NCBI RefSeq assembly: GCF_932526225.1
Contig: NC_064048.1
Span: 10,672,688-10,736,687 of the forward strand
From: Nematostella vectensis
Lineage: Eukaryota > Cnidaria > Anthozoa > Actiniaria > Edwardsiidae
Reading direction: 5' to 3'
DNA length: 64,000 nucleotides
In this document: positions 46,049 through 56,880 of the stretch, one piece after another
How positions within the stretch are numbered: the stretch's first letter is position 1
Layout: every line of letters begins with the position of its first letter
The notes under the pieces: model-generated
What the model was told of the DNA's origin: nothing
What the model saw: the letters and a program-made list of their open reading frames with translations, nothing else
Database searches by the model: none
Made by a program: the position numbers and the translations under genes

Positions 46049-46320
46049 AAGCGCGGGTGGCGTAGTGCTTGCCTCTCACCTCTGTGTAGGGTCGAGTCCT
46101 GGCTCTGACTCGGTGGTTTTTTTTGGCTTGGTATCTAAGTGGGAGGGTTTTCTTTCTTTTGTGCTTTCCAGTCCGTCCAATTTTTAGGGCGCACCCTGCC
46201 CCATCCTAAATATATTATCCACCCATACCCCAACCCAACTGTTAACACGAAAGTGAAGGATAAGTGGCACAAACAAAAACTGTATCACCGCTTTGATTTA
46301 ACAACTTCGATGACGGCACA
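46049..46320 (+). mobile_element. tRNA-derived SINE
   Basis: The head 'gcgcgggtggcgtagtgctt' resembles a tRNA A box (TGGCGTAGTGC). 'agggtcgagtcctgg' at ~46090 matches the B box (GGTTCGANTCC), with 'cctctcacctctgt' between them. It is followed by a T run and a tRNA-unrelated body. The 3' end is uncertain. A related head occurs on the minus strand at 62340-62412. Confidence 0.75.
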
Positions 46321-46454
46321 CCTCACATGACTGTTTATACACCCTTGACATGACTGTTTATACATCCACCTACATGACATTCTCCAAGTGTGGTTTTCCG
46401 ACGATGTTTCAATCATGAGAATGAGTTTTTTCGTCCTTAGTTAAATTTATGGTT

Positions 46455-46710
46455 ATTACATTAAGCGTCGACTGTTCTTACATTAAGTGTTAAGTCCGTT
46501 ATTACATTATGCGTTATTTTTTTTTACATTAAGCGTTAACTGTTTTATTACATTAAGCGTTGATTTGTTGTTACATCAAGCGTTAGTGTTACATTTAGCG
46601 GCGTTTTTTTTTTGTTACATCAAGCGTTAGTGTCACATTTAGCGGCGTTTTTTGTTACATCAAGCGTTAGTGTCACATTTAGCGGCGTTTTTTGTTACAT
46701 CAAGCGGTGA
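46455..46710. repeat. Short tandem repeat, ~40-bp unit ('gttacatcaagcgttagtgt')
   Basis: The last copies (from ~46572, 46615, 46655 and 46695) share 'gttacatcaagcgttagtgt' and 'cacatttagcggcg'. Earlier copies ('cattaagcgttaactg') are diverged. The array ends ~20 bp before the stop codon of the minus-strand GPCR. Confidence 0.8.
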
Positions 46711-46730
46711 TACACAGCCTCTACAGCAGT

Positions 46731-47855
46731 TCATACATGTTGTTCCACTTTTGCCAAATCGGAAAATTTCAAACCGTCCCCTGCGGGGACAATCGTGGAC
46801 AACTCGGTGTCCTTGATCACTGCAAGTGAGTGGTCAGCGGCCGCCACATCCATACTCACAGTCCTCTGCGGCCATCGACAACACAGGCTCTCCCACAAGG
46901 CCTTGAAACCCGCACGATAGTTCTTGTTAAACAGGAAATAAACGCAAGGATTTAGCACACTGTACGCGTAACCAAGGAAGAACGCAGCGAACCATGCGCC
47001 CCTCATGTGACAAGGAATCAACCAATCCCAGTCGTAGAATAACAAAAGGATTAACACGTGGACTGGTAACCATGACAACGCAAAGGCTGCCACGACGGTG
47101 ACAGTCATTTTGAGGATCCCTCTTGTGGTGGCGTCTTCGCGCATGCGCTGTTCTGGTAGGACGTCGCCGGGGATGATGCGGTTGCGCAGTAGGTGTAGCG
47201 TGCGCGCGTACAGGGCCGTGATGAGGAGTAGGGGAAGGACGTACAGCAAGGTGAACAAGCTCATCTGGTATCTCTTTGTCGTGGACACGTTCTCAAAAGC
47301 CGGCTCCCAGGAGCTGTAGCAAAACAACTGGCTGTTTATCTCGTAGAGGCGGAATGTGTAGAGATGAGGGGCGTGAACAGCGGCCGCGATTACCCAGGTT
47401 AGCGGTATCACGAGCGCGCGAGCCCGCGCACTCTGGTTCGCTTTCAGCGGATGCGAGACGGCATAGTAGCGGTCTATCGCCATGGCGACTAGGCTCTGTA
47501 TAGACACGGCTGTGGAGACGTCTAAAAGGAAGTACATGACCTTGCAGAGCACGAGTCCAGTCGTACCCTTCACGAGCCAAATCCGATTGGTACCCGAGAG
47601 AATATCGATTATGTTCGTAGGAGCGACGAAGATTGGGATTATGAGATCGGAGCACGCCATGTTGGCTATGAAGTAGTTTGTCGTGGTGTGCATTTGCCGG
47701 TTGCGGCAGATGATTGACAACACCAAGCAGTTGCCAATCAGAGACAAGATCATGAGCGTCACGTAACACGTGACTTTTATAGCTGTGATGGCGGCGGACT
47801 CGGTGTGGCCACAGGATCCCTGTGTTACGTTGGACGAGCTATTTCCAGTCTCCAT
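46731..47855 (-). CDS. Class A GPCR, neuropeptide-receptor type, intronless coding region
   Basis: 374 aa from the ATG at 47855. A perfect acceptor (tttttcttatag) sits one base upstream of this ATG, so a 5'UTR intron is likely and longer open-frame starts are not used. N-glycosylation sites NSS and NVT lie in the first 12 residues. Motifs: GNCLVL in TM1, NYFIANMACSD in TM2, Cys104 before TM3 pairing with Cys179, DRYYAV (128-133), SWLP (261-264, a CWxP variant) and NPCVYFLF (302-309). A palmitoylation-type CC lies in the C-tail. TM2-TM3 (WLVKGTTGLVLCK...LDVSTAVSI) resembles the 10.4-kb receptor (WLIGGAAGAVLCK...QDVSLSVSI), suggesting a shared subfamily. It is likely a peptide receptor at the plasma membrane; the ligand is unknown. 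Confidence 0.92.
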   Translation of the reverse strand: METGNSSSNVTQGSCGHTESAAITAIKVTCYVTLMILSLIGNCLVLSIICRNRQMHTTTNYFIANMACSDLIIPIFVAPTNIIDILSGTNRIWLVKGTTGLVLCKVMYFLLDVSTAVSIQSLVAMAIDRYYAVSHPLKANQSARARALVIPLTWVIAAAVHAPHLYTFRLYEINSQLFCYSSWEPAFENVSTTKRYQMSLFTLLYVLPLLLITALYARTLHLLRNRIIPGDVLPEQRMREDATTRGILKMTVTVVAAFALSWLPVHVLILLLFYDWDWLIPCHMRGAWFAAFFLGYAYSVLNPCVYFLFNKNYRAGFKALWESLCCRWPQRTVSMDVAAADHSLAVIKDTELSTIVPAGDGLKFSDLAKVEQHV

Positions 47856-50800
47856 CCTATAAGAAAAAAATGTCTTAGGACAAGTCGTCCGCGATTTAAC
47901 TGCGATTTTCAATGCTGTGCGTGTTCTTGTAATAACATGCAGCTGCGAAAAAACCTTCTGACTTATATTTGGTAGATTTTGATTGTCCAGCCGATATTAC
48001 TTGTCTTTAAAGACTCGTTTTTGGTCCATTAAGAAAGCAATCAACAAAATAATCAGAATCATCGGAGATAGTTCTGTTTTGTGTTTGTTTTTTGTGCGAC
48101 CTCCCGAGAGACTTATCGCTCTGTAGTCTTGAGGTTATCGTAACAGCCGACTGGTCATGTCTTGGTAACGCGTACTGTAAACTTGCACCGTGAGAATCCA
48201 AGCGATTTAGCCCATCGTTCGCAAAATGTCGAAAGCCACAATAACATTCCAAAGCGCTAGGATCTGAGTATATTTTCCAAGACGGATTGTTGTTGATGAT
48301 GATGATGATGATTTATTCATGCAAGTTTTCGTATAATTTATCGACTCACACAGTTCAAGGGCGATGGAAAAGAAGAAAAAAGCAGACCAAATATATAGGG
48401 GTTGACCGAGGTGTGCAAACGACATACGCGTATCTAAGGGATGACCCGTCTTTGGCAATCTAGCTCAAAAATACATATAGTATTTTGCAGAGCGATAAGT
48501 CTCCAGAACAAACAAACAAAACAAAACTACTTCCGATGGTCTTAATTATGTCTTTGATTCTTATCTTGATAGCAGATAGTCTAAAAAAGACCTCCTTAAA
48601 ATCAAGTCGAGATAAAAATGCTTTCAATAAAACACCTTATCGTAGATTCTCAATGTCAAATCTCCGAAGCCTACGTACAAGGGGCTATTGAAGCTATTGC
48701 AGGGGGCATTAGGATTAAGCACGCTCTGGAGCTAGAGTTCCTTATTACCAAAATTAAGATAAAATAACTATAATAGCTCGTAGGGATACCAATAATTTCG
48801 CCATCGTTGATAGCCCAAAAGCAAAGCTCGCTGACCACGAAACGATGAAATAATAAGACTGCCCAAATAACGAGGAAAATAAGATGTTTATTATACAGCT
48901 TTTGAAAATATATTTCTCATCGCAAAATGTTGTCGTTTGGTGATGTACGACCAAAATCTACCAATGAGAGCGCGCGTAGCACTGAGACTATGATAAACTC
49001 TTTAGATGTCGTTTTTCCCCTCAATAAGACAAAATAATAAACAAAGCAGGTTTCCTATGCAGAGATCTGTTTAGCGTGTTTCTTTCCAGGCTAGTTCAGT
49101 GGCTAATCGATTGATAAGTGTTTTTCCTCGTATCTGTCTTAGATCATTCTAAATTGGAAGAGGAAGAAATAAAATAAAATGAAATAAACGCACATGTAGC
49201 AGACTTTCCTCACTAAAATTAAACAAAACGGGAAATTCATAGAAGAGAAATGACATATGAAAAGTTGTTATTGCCGCTTATTACTTTCAGCGTGCTGGTA
49301 AAGAATTTGCCTGCTATTTCAAAAGCGCTAAATTTAAGGCCGATTATAATCACTGGAAAATAAGAAATCTGAGAAAGGTATTATAATAAAAGAGATCCAC
49401 ATCCAGTACATTAAAAGACGTTACCACAAGGGGTAAATTTAGGCGTTTATAGCAAATGAGCGACATCTCCTTTGGGAGATAAAGCCAAAATTCATGTTTC
49501 TGATAAACTTTAAAGAAGGTCAATTATTCAAATAATCACGTGACTTTTTCGGAGGCAAACTCCCGCGCGCCCCGACTTTTGGCGGGAAAGCAACAACAAC
49601 AGAAGGCAACTAACTTATTCAGCGCTTTCGAATCAAGACCATTTAGGACCGCAGCCATTTATCTTGGAGTGAGTCACGTGATTTTTAAAATGTTAAGAAA
49701 AAATGAAAACATCAGATATAATTTCAGAAATTTGTTAAGCTGAGTGAATCTCTCTTATTCAGTATGAAATAGGCTGTACGCATGCGCTTGTCTTGTGCTT
49801 GTAAAATTCCAGTGAGCTGAAGGAGGTAAGAGCAATTTTGACAGCGCGCGTAGAACCCTGGAGTCCCATGCCCCTCCGAACGCGCGCCACAGGACTCCCG
49901 AACTCTATAATTCATATGCCCATCATGTGTAAAATAAAACCTGTAGCCTGATCTAGTAAGCAAACCCTTTCCCGGCTTTTGGGATAGCATATCGATAGCA
50001 TATCTGATCTGCTATTGTTGACTATTTCGCAAGACAAAACACTTTTTTTTTTCATCTAAATCAAGCTGCTTCTAGTATGGGTCAGCGCACCTAACGCGGG
50101 GTTAGAGGTGTTTGTCTTGACAAAAACGAGTCCTTATCCCGAGACTATAGAACGACCCAAGTGGGCGAAAGGCTATCCTTGGTGGACCCAGGATTTCTTT
50201 TAGAGGGTGCCTGACCGGGCTCAATTTTTTAGATACCAGAGTCTATTAAGAGCTCTCACTTAACTTCCTTTCCACCCTATGCACCAATTTGCTTGATTTT
50301 TTTAAGCTACGAATCCAGCGTCCTTGTGAAGACGTCGTTTATACAAAAACTCAAGTTTTAAGTTATTCGTTGTATTTCGTTTTGCACTCAATCTACTTGG
50401 TGGTTGGTTAATTTTGTAAAAAAAAGGGTAAACACAATGAACCATCTTTTTTTCGATGACAGAATGAGTAGCCATCTCAGACATACTGTACGCGACGTGA
50501 ACCCAGCCATCGCGAACACTACACCACCCTCATCTTTCTTATATACACGCTATTATCATCTGCGGATTTTAAGTTTTTTATTTCTCGTACTGAGAGGCAA
50601 ATGTTCCAGGCTTCCATCGCTAAGTGCTCTTAGTGAGGATCTTTTAACCCGGGGCGCAGATAACGGACTAATTAAACGCAGTATTTGAATCCATTGGACC
50701 TTAAAAATTCTTATAATCTTTTTTTTTTTTATATATATATATATACGACTCCTATTGAAGCCCTTTTAGCCTATCACGGTTCAACAGCAATTCATGATAT

Positions 50801-51499
50801 TACGATATAGGTTGAAATATTACAATTCATGCTCAGAAACAAACGGCATTAGGTGAAGCCAACTTTAATTCAACGACGGCGCGGGGATTTCGAAGGATTT
50901 TGAGTTAAACATTACCTCCCCGTTTACTCTACCGCATTTGAGTATCGTTCGTGTATTCTTGTTAGGAGAACGCAAAGCTCTATGGCCAAACCTACCTTCT
51001 TAAACCCTCTATAAATCCGGGTAGTTCAGGGTAGATTGTTCCTGCTTGAATCCTACTCAATGAACTTTATCTGTAGAAAAGAAAAAGGAATAAAAACCGC
51101 TTTACATCAGTTAAGCTTTCCGTGGCAATGCACGCTGCGTTGCAATATGATATTTGTTTTTCTGGTAAAGTTATACCTTAACTGTCAAACCTGGTCATAA
51201 TATCTGCGAGGTTCACTAGCGTTTTAAACAAAGCTAAACTAAGCGATTGCAGATGGAGCTAAAGGCAATTTGCGACGTGTATCTGCAAATCCGATGGATT
51301 TTAGTTGTATAAGAGGATATGGCTCTCTCATATCTCTATCATCGCTCTAACAATAAGGCAATGCTTGGTAGAGTCAAGTGGAAGATTGACGTGAAACCCT
51401 ATTAACGGGAATTACACTCTGAATGTCATTCAAGGATTTTTACTGCGATTTGCAATATTCTGCGAGCTCTCGTCAACAAATTTTTATGTTAAACCTTTT
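47856..51499. other. Gene-poor stretch
   Basis: No domain-bearing frame was found on either strand. A GAT microsatellite lies at about 48287-48311. A single unit resembling the SETD3-intron 31-bp minisatellite ('ccaatgagagcgcgcgtag') lies at 48959-48979. A T run joined to (TA)n lies at about 50720-50744. The 5'UTR and promoter of the minus-strand GPCR should lie in the left part. Confidence 0.45.
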
Positions 51500-51643
51500 T
51501 CTGGCTTCCGTCATTCAAACTTATTGAATTACATTTGACACTTTTTCATTGGTCAGCGCCTTGCGGGGAGGTGGCGTGATCGAAAACCGTTTCAGTCCTG
51601 GCCAATAAATCTGCCTCAAGGATTTTGAATGACGGAAGCCAGA
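51500..51643. mobile_element. 144-bp MITE with ~20-bp TIRs
   Basis: The left end 'tctggcttccgtcattcaaa' is the reverse complement of the right end 'ttttgaatgacggaagccaga', with one mismatch. The interior is non-coding. Confidence 0.8.
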
Positions 51644-51739
51644 AGCGATTTAGTGTTGGAAATTTTCAGCCAGAATTAGCAGAACACTGAAAGCTGCAGT
51701 AAACCGTGCACACTTTCCATCTTCGACAAGAGCTTTCAG

Positions 51740-51779
51740 TATAAAAGGGATAAGGCCCTCTGTTTCGTACATCTCAGTT
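51740..51779 (+). promoter_or_regulatory. Possible core promoter (TATA plus initiator-like)
   Basis: 'tataaaagg' at 51740 is followed by an initiator-like 'tcagtt' at 51774. The spacing is slightly longer than usual, and no convincing gene follows, so it may be chance or a transposon promoter. Confidence 0.25.
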
Positions 51780-52084
51780 CTACCATTCATTGGCGCCGGT
51801 AACTAGCTATTAGGAGCAATTATCTTGAAAGACCCGTTTAGCAGGCAAGCCAACGTCAACGCTAGTGTTATAACTAGAGTCAGGGGGAAAATATTCTAGA
51901 TAGCTAATACATAAAGACCTGCTTAACGGACACTGGAAAGTTACTTTATGTTGGTATCTTGCACTGAAAAATCTGTTTTTATCGACCACCTATTATTTTT
52001 AGACAGAACAACCCATCTTTTAGGTCAGCAATTTTGAAACAAAGTTAATTGCTAATCTTGCTCATTTTAGTTATCAATTTAACC

Positions 52085-52345
52085 TATCAATGTCGACCAT
52101 TAAACCCATCTATGTTGACCGTCAAACTTGTCCTTGTCGACCGTCTAACCTATCTTTGCCGACCATCCAAAATATATATGTCAATCATCAAACTTGTCTA
52201 CGTCGACCGTGAAACCTATCTATGGCGACCGTCAAACCTATCTATGACGACCATCCAAAAATATCTATGTCAACCATCAAACATGTCTATGTCGACCGTC
52301 AGCTTGTCTGTTATTATACCTATCTATGTTGACCATCAAACCATC
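52085..52345. repeat. 22-bp minisatellite, ~12 degenerate copies
   Basis: Units such as 'ctatctatggcgaccgtcaa' and 'ctatctatgttgaccatcaa' alternate with 'cttgtctacgtcgaccgtga'. The 131-aa frame across it reflects the repeat. Confidence 0.8.
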
Positions 52346-52515
52346 GCCCGGGAAAAGTCACCTCTCGGCTGCGTTATTCTCTCGGTCTGTTTTTGTTCCG
52401 ATGCGCCCACTCGCCCATACAAAAACGAATACTTGGATACTTAGATATGGAGACGAAGTTCTTATACGGAAAATAAAGTTTTGTCTTCAAACCGTATGCA
52501 CTAGAGCAATCCCGC

Positions 52516-53170
52516 AGGTGCTAATATAAGTATGTCGACGCTTAGTCTACGAGCAATGCTGAATGTGTAGTTCCAGAAAATATCCATACCCCCCTCACCC
52601 CATTGAGGGGATTGGAAATTCCAAGGGGTATGGGGTTCAGACGCCCAGGAATTTCCAGAGGGGAGAGGGGTAAAATGCCTCTTACTGTATTGATCTTTTT
52701 CCGGGTTGGAAATTCCAGAGGGGTGGGGAGTCATCCTCCGACCCCTTCAAAGGGGGGTTATGGATATTATCTGAAACTACACAGTGCGCTAAAACAAGAA
52801 CATCGTCGTTTAATCTACAACATATCAAACATATTCCCCCCGGATAGTGTCCTTCGTATGTATTGCCTTATATGGGCATAGATGCCCATATTTAGAAGAC
52901 CTAAAGTTTTCCCGCTCCCCGATCTCCAGAAAACATGGTGAAAAATACTGATTCCTGTCAATTTTAGACTCGCGGCAAAAATTATTAAGCAAAACTTGCT
53001 CGCTTGGTCAAATCTTTTTCTTACTAATCCTATAAACTTCTTAGAACCAGGCCTCCAAGAGATTGACCGAGCGGGTTTTAAGGTCACCCAAATATTGATA
53101 TGGGAATACCGAAGGTGCTAATATATGTATATCGACGCTTAGTCTACGAACAATACCGAATGCGCTAAAC
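52516..53170. repeat. Local duplication ('cgacgcttagtctacg') with one copy carrying a MITE
   Basis: 'ggtgctaatata...cgacgcttagtctacgaRcaatRc.gaat' occurs at 52516-52564 and 53110-53158. It continues as 'gcgctaaa' directly in the second copy, but only after the 220-bp insert in the first. The second copy is therefore the empty site. Confidence 0.85.
52565..52784. mobile_element. ~220-bp MITE, family M, copy 1
   Basis: The left end 'gtgtagttccagaaaatatc' and the right end (opposite strand) 'gtgtagtttcagataatatc' are TIRs. Internal landmarks are 'ggattggaaattcc', 'aatttccagaggggagaggg' and 'ccgaccccttcaaagggg'. The interior is non-coding. Confidence 0.85.
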
Positions 53171-53575
53171 AAGTAGGGTCAGTACGGAGCCTTTACAAGC
53201 TGCAATTTGATAGGGCAAATGGACAATATCCGCACCTCGACACAAAGAACGAGAAGAATAGAGACAAAAGAACTCCTTTGTAGAACAAAGATAATAGGAG
53301 ACAAAGCAGCTGCGTACTTACTCAACAAGAACGCATGCACTAGACGACGCACTAGCGAAATAGTCAAAGGGCCTCAATTGTGCTATCCTAGCAAGTAATA
53401 CAAAGTGCAATAAAGCATCCATTTACATCGACTTATTTAGAGAATTTGGTTAATGAAATATAACAGGTTTGTTTCTAGGTGGTTATTTCGAATATTTAAC
53501 AATACCATAAATCTTCAACTATTCGTTCTTAAAAGGGCCCAATACTAACGATGTACGGAAGCTCGTCACACTGCT

Positions 53576-53735
53576 AGCAGAGCAGAGAGTTTGTTTCTAT
53601 CATTTTACTTATCCGTGTTGCGTCTCTCTTCTTTCGCCTACTTGTTTGTTTGTGACCGCAAAAGAGAACGCGAAAGAACACAGACGCTACACGGATAAGT
53701 GAAATGATAGAAACAAATAGGAAGAAAGGCTCTGT
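53576..53735. mobile_element. ~160-bp foldback element
   Basis: 'tttgtttctatcattttact' followed by 'tatccgtgttgcgtct' pairs with 'agacgctacacggataagtg' followed by 'aaatgatagaaacaaa'. Arms are ~37 bp with few mismatches around a spacer of ~75 bp. Confidence 0.8.
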
Positions 53736-53739
53736 TATA

Positions 53740-55129
53740 GCAGAGTAGAATCTGATGGGGATGACGTTGGTTGTAGGGGTGGTTGTGTGTGTTTGGGGGG
53801 GAGGGGGTGGGGGGAAGGGGGGTTGGAGAAACCTTTGTAATCTTGAATTATAAATATCCACGAAAAATCATGCAAACGGGAGTCGGGGAGTGCAAGCACG
53901 GGCTATAGGATAGCTAAGTTATCATTTTCTCGAACTTCATTTTTCACAGTGGGTATCAACGCTCCTCTTTGTAATTTCAGTTTTTTTTAGAAAACGTTTA
54001 ATCAGGTTAGAATGCAAAGTTTAGTATGTTTTTTTATATGGTTTGAATGTATTTAAGCGAGGATAAGCAAACTTTGATCAGTCATGCAATCCGTATAAAA
54101 GCGTATCCATCCATACCAAAAAACAAATTCAAAACTACAAAGTTAATGGATAACGCAAAAAGTGTTGCACCATAAAATGTGCTTTGAATTTTATTATATA
54201 TTGTGATGATACATACAAAATGGAGGTCTTTCGTTGCTAAATCGTGATGTTATTTTTAAGATGAGTATGCCTCTCAAAATAATCGAATATTTTATAACAT
54301 GAATTTTACTTACCGATCTTGGGATTAACTACGTCTCCAAACTGAAAATTGAGATGGGTGCAATTCCGTATAAAAGGGAATACAATAGTTCAATCTGTTG
54401 GTTCCCACAGTGACAGTATAACCATCAGTGCTCTCTTCGATTAATCTCTATAAAAACATATGGAATTCATTCCTTTTTCCAAAAAAATATAATTGTATTC
54501 AAAGCGATTTTTACTCGATTTACCTCGCAATGAAAAAAACTTATTATGATCTCTCGTAGCATATTGAGAGGTCTAACTCACTTAATAGCTTAATTAAAGG
54601 CTTAAGGTGTACCAGACCTGCTAACGAATTAGCTTCATATCATAATCTACCGACGTATGACGTGCTTTTTGGAAATTGCAGGCAAAAATGGCATAGATAT
54701 TGTTATCTTAAGTGTATGTGTACTCCTACTAGCCTATTTTCCTGCCTCAGTAATAGCAAAGGGGTTATCTTAAAGGCGGGAAAAAGCTTTTCTAGAGGTA
54801 AAAAGGATATGTAATGATTACTGCTTTTAGTTCGGTCGATATACAAACAACTAATTAAAATACAAAAAAATGGGTAGATCATATTCTCACCGAAATCTCC
54901 AAAAACAAAGTTCGAAACTTCGCGGCGATCAATAGCTTTGGTATTTTTTTTCAGTTTTCAGCTGAAGACATTTCAATAAAAAAGGGAGCAACAAAAAGCT
55001 GTTTGAAAACACCATTACTTTATTAAAGAGTGATTGAAATAAAAAAAAAAACATAAAAAACAATGGGTTGTTCATATTCTCCCCGAGATCATCAACAGCA
55101 ACAACAATATCGCCAATATCGCCGACCCT

Positions 55130-55139
<10 letters not shown>
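53740..55139. other. AT-rich intergenic sequence, nothing recognised
   Basis: A G/T-rich tract lies at about 53760-53825 and a C run at about 55130-55155. No gene or structured repeat was found between them. Confidence 0.4.
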
Positions 55140-55155
<16 letters not shown>

Positions 55156-55160
<5 letters not shown>

Positions 55161-55375
55161 AGTGGATTGGAAATTCCGGGGTGTGGGGGTTTCAAACGCT
55201 CAGAAATTTCCAGAGGGGAGGGGGGGGGGGTAAAATGCTCTTTTTCCTTAACAGCTACCGTTATAATTTTTTCTTCAGAAATTCAAGAGGGGTGGGAGGT
55301 CATACCTCCGACCCCCTCCATGGGGGGGGGGGGGGGGTGGGTATGGATATTTTCTGGAACTACACAATCTTAAGT
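55156..55375. mobile_element. MITE, family M, copy 2 (5' end lost)
   Basis: It shares 'ggattggaaattcc', 'aatttccagaggggaggggg', 'taaaatgc' and 'cctccgaccccctcca' with 52565-52784, and the right end 'tatggatattttctggaact'. The left TIR is replaced by a long C run, so this copy is truncated or rearranged. Confidence 0.8.
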
Positions 55376-55767
55376 TTTTTTTAGTTGTCAGCCAAAGATA
55401 TTTCAATAAAAAAGTGACAGCAATAAAAGGGCCACAAAGCACCGTTTGAAAGTACCATCACTTTACGAAGTGATATCTTCTGTGTGTGGGCAATTGATAA
55501 ATAATATTTTTAAAGATATGATTGCACTTGTTGTCGTTTGATTTATCTTGATATAGCTCATGAAAAATAAATCAAATCCCCGCATTTTTAGGCAAACAGA
55601 AGATAATACTGAAAAAAAAAAACAATTAGACGAAAAGTATTCACTCAGAAGAGCACTTTTGAAGTTTGTACTTTTTTAATATCAAATTTTTTAATTCAAG
55701 CAGCAAATCTAAATTGACGTAGTGATCTAATAAACGCACGGGGCGTCCAAGGGGAAGCGTTGCAATA
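55376..55767. other. AT-rich intergenic sequence, nothing recognised
   Basis: A poly-A-rich stretch lies at about 55610-55625. No gene candidate. Confidence 0.4.
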
Positions 55768-55815
55768 GATAGAGGGCGTTTATTAGAGAGGGGCGTTCTT
55801 TACAAACTATAACAA
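55768..55815 (+). repeat. Dispersed 'ggcgtttattagagagggg' repeat, copy b (partial)
   Basis: 'agagggcgtttattagagag' plus 'gggcgttctttacaaact' matches the start of copies at 14683, 56019 and 59036. Confidence 0.6.
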
Positions 55816-56018
55816 TATAGCAAACCCAAGTGTAGTGGGGTTCTCATCTCTGTCAGGATCACGTTAAATTATACCCTGCGTGACATTGAGCAAGTGTCAC
55901 CCAGTAGAAGCCAAGCTCAGATTAAGCAAGGCAATTTAATTGGATTTCTATGACCGGAATTCCTATGTCGTTTGTTTTTAAGCTGTGAGGGAGGGTAGTG
56001 TAGGGGGCAGTTAAATAG

Positions 56019-56125
56019 AGGGGGGCGTTTATTAGAGAGGGGCGTTCAATAGAAACTTGTAAGCTCGTGGGGGGGGGGGGGGCGTTCATTAGATAGGGAG
56101 CGTTAGTTAGATCATTTACGGTAGG
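56019..56125 (+). repeat. Dispersed 'ggcgtttattagagagggg' repeat, copy c
   Basis: It carries 'ggcgtttattagagaggggc', 'acttgtaagctcg', a G run, 'ggcgttcattagatagggag' and 'gttagatcatttacggta', matching 59036-59145 throughout. Confidence 0.75.
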
Positions 56126-56149
56126 AGTGAACGACTTAAATGTTCGAAG

Positions 56150-56290
56150 CTTTGCTAGTGCTACAAATGCTTTTTTACTAGTGCTGCAAATGATTTTTAC
56201 TAGTGCTGCAAATGATTTTTACTAGTGCTGCAAATGATTTTTACTAGTGCTGCAAATGATTTTTACTAGTGTTGCAAATGATTTTTACGT
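56150..56290. repeat. 22-bp tandem repeat, ~6 copies
   Basis: The unit is 'actagtgctgcaaatgattttt', repeated almost perfectly. Confidence 0.88.
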
Positions 56291-56751
56291 GAATCGAGCG
56301 CCTGTTCCTGTTCCGTACGCTTTAGCTACCTGTTGAAAGTTGGATCTGACTTCACGAGTAGGTAACTCTAGGTATCATCTAGGTCTAGTGAAACTCTGGT
56401 ATAGCCAGGTTCAAATCGAGTGCAAAAACGATTGGAATGCTTCCAATCATTGTGATCACGCTTGAAACTTGCCATGCGCACTAGCAAAGCAAGCATCTAG
56501 TGTGTTACCTCCGTAGTCAATAACATCCCAAGCGTCTTCTGGTTGGTACGGAACACTAGCAATAGGCTGAAACACCTATTGCAACATCTCAAATCAAAGC
56601 TAAAACACTCATGGTATGGAGATCATTCTGGAGAAATAAGTCATTGTTTACTTGCTGTTTCACAGTAACTTGCAATTAGGATGTTTTTTTGTTGTATATT
56701 TCCTCATGATTGAATAGTTCTCTTCTGGTTGGTTGTATATATCCTTCCGAA

Positions 56752-56757
56752 TTTATT
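56752..56757 (-). terminator. Candidate polyadenylation signal of the HEPN-TPR gene
   Basis: AATAAA on the minus strand, ~125 bp downstream of the stop codon at 56881. Confidence 0.45.
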
Positions 56758-56880
56758 GCTTCTATTAAGTTTTCGTAGTAAGTTGTGTGTAATACTAATA
56801 TAGAAATGTGCATCACCCTGCCCTTGGTCATCACTTGTCTTTTGGTACAGCCTCAAGGCCTCTTTGGAATGTTCTATAGC

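Noticed and set aside
46049-46120. Functional tRNA gene
   Set aside because: A- and B-box-like segments are present, but the cloverleaf arms do not pair convincingly and a SINE body follows.
47856-47912. 19-residue N-terminal extension of the second GPCR
   Set aside because: It starts at TTG, and a strong acceptor sits one base before the ATG at 47855, so the upstream bases are intron.
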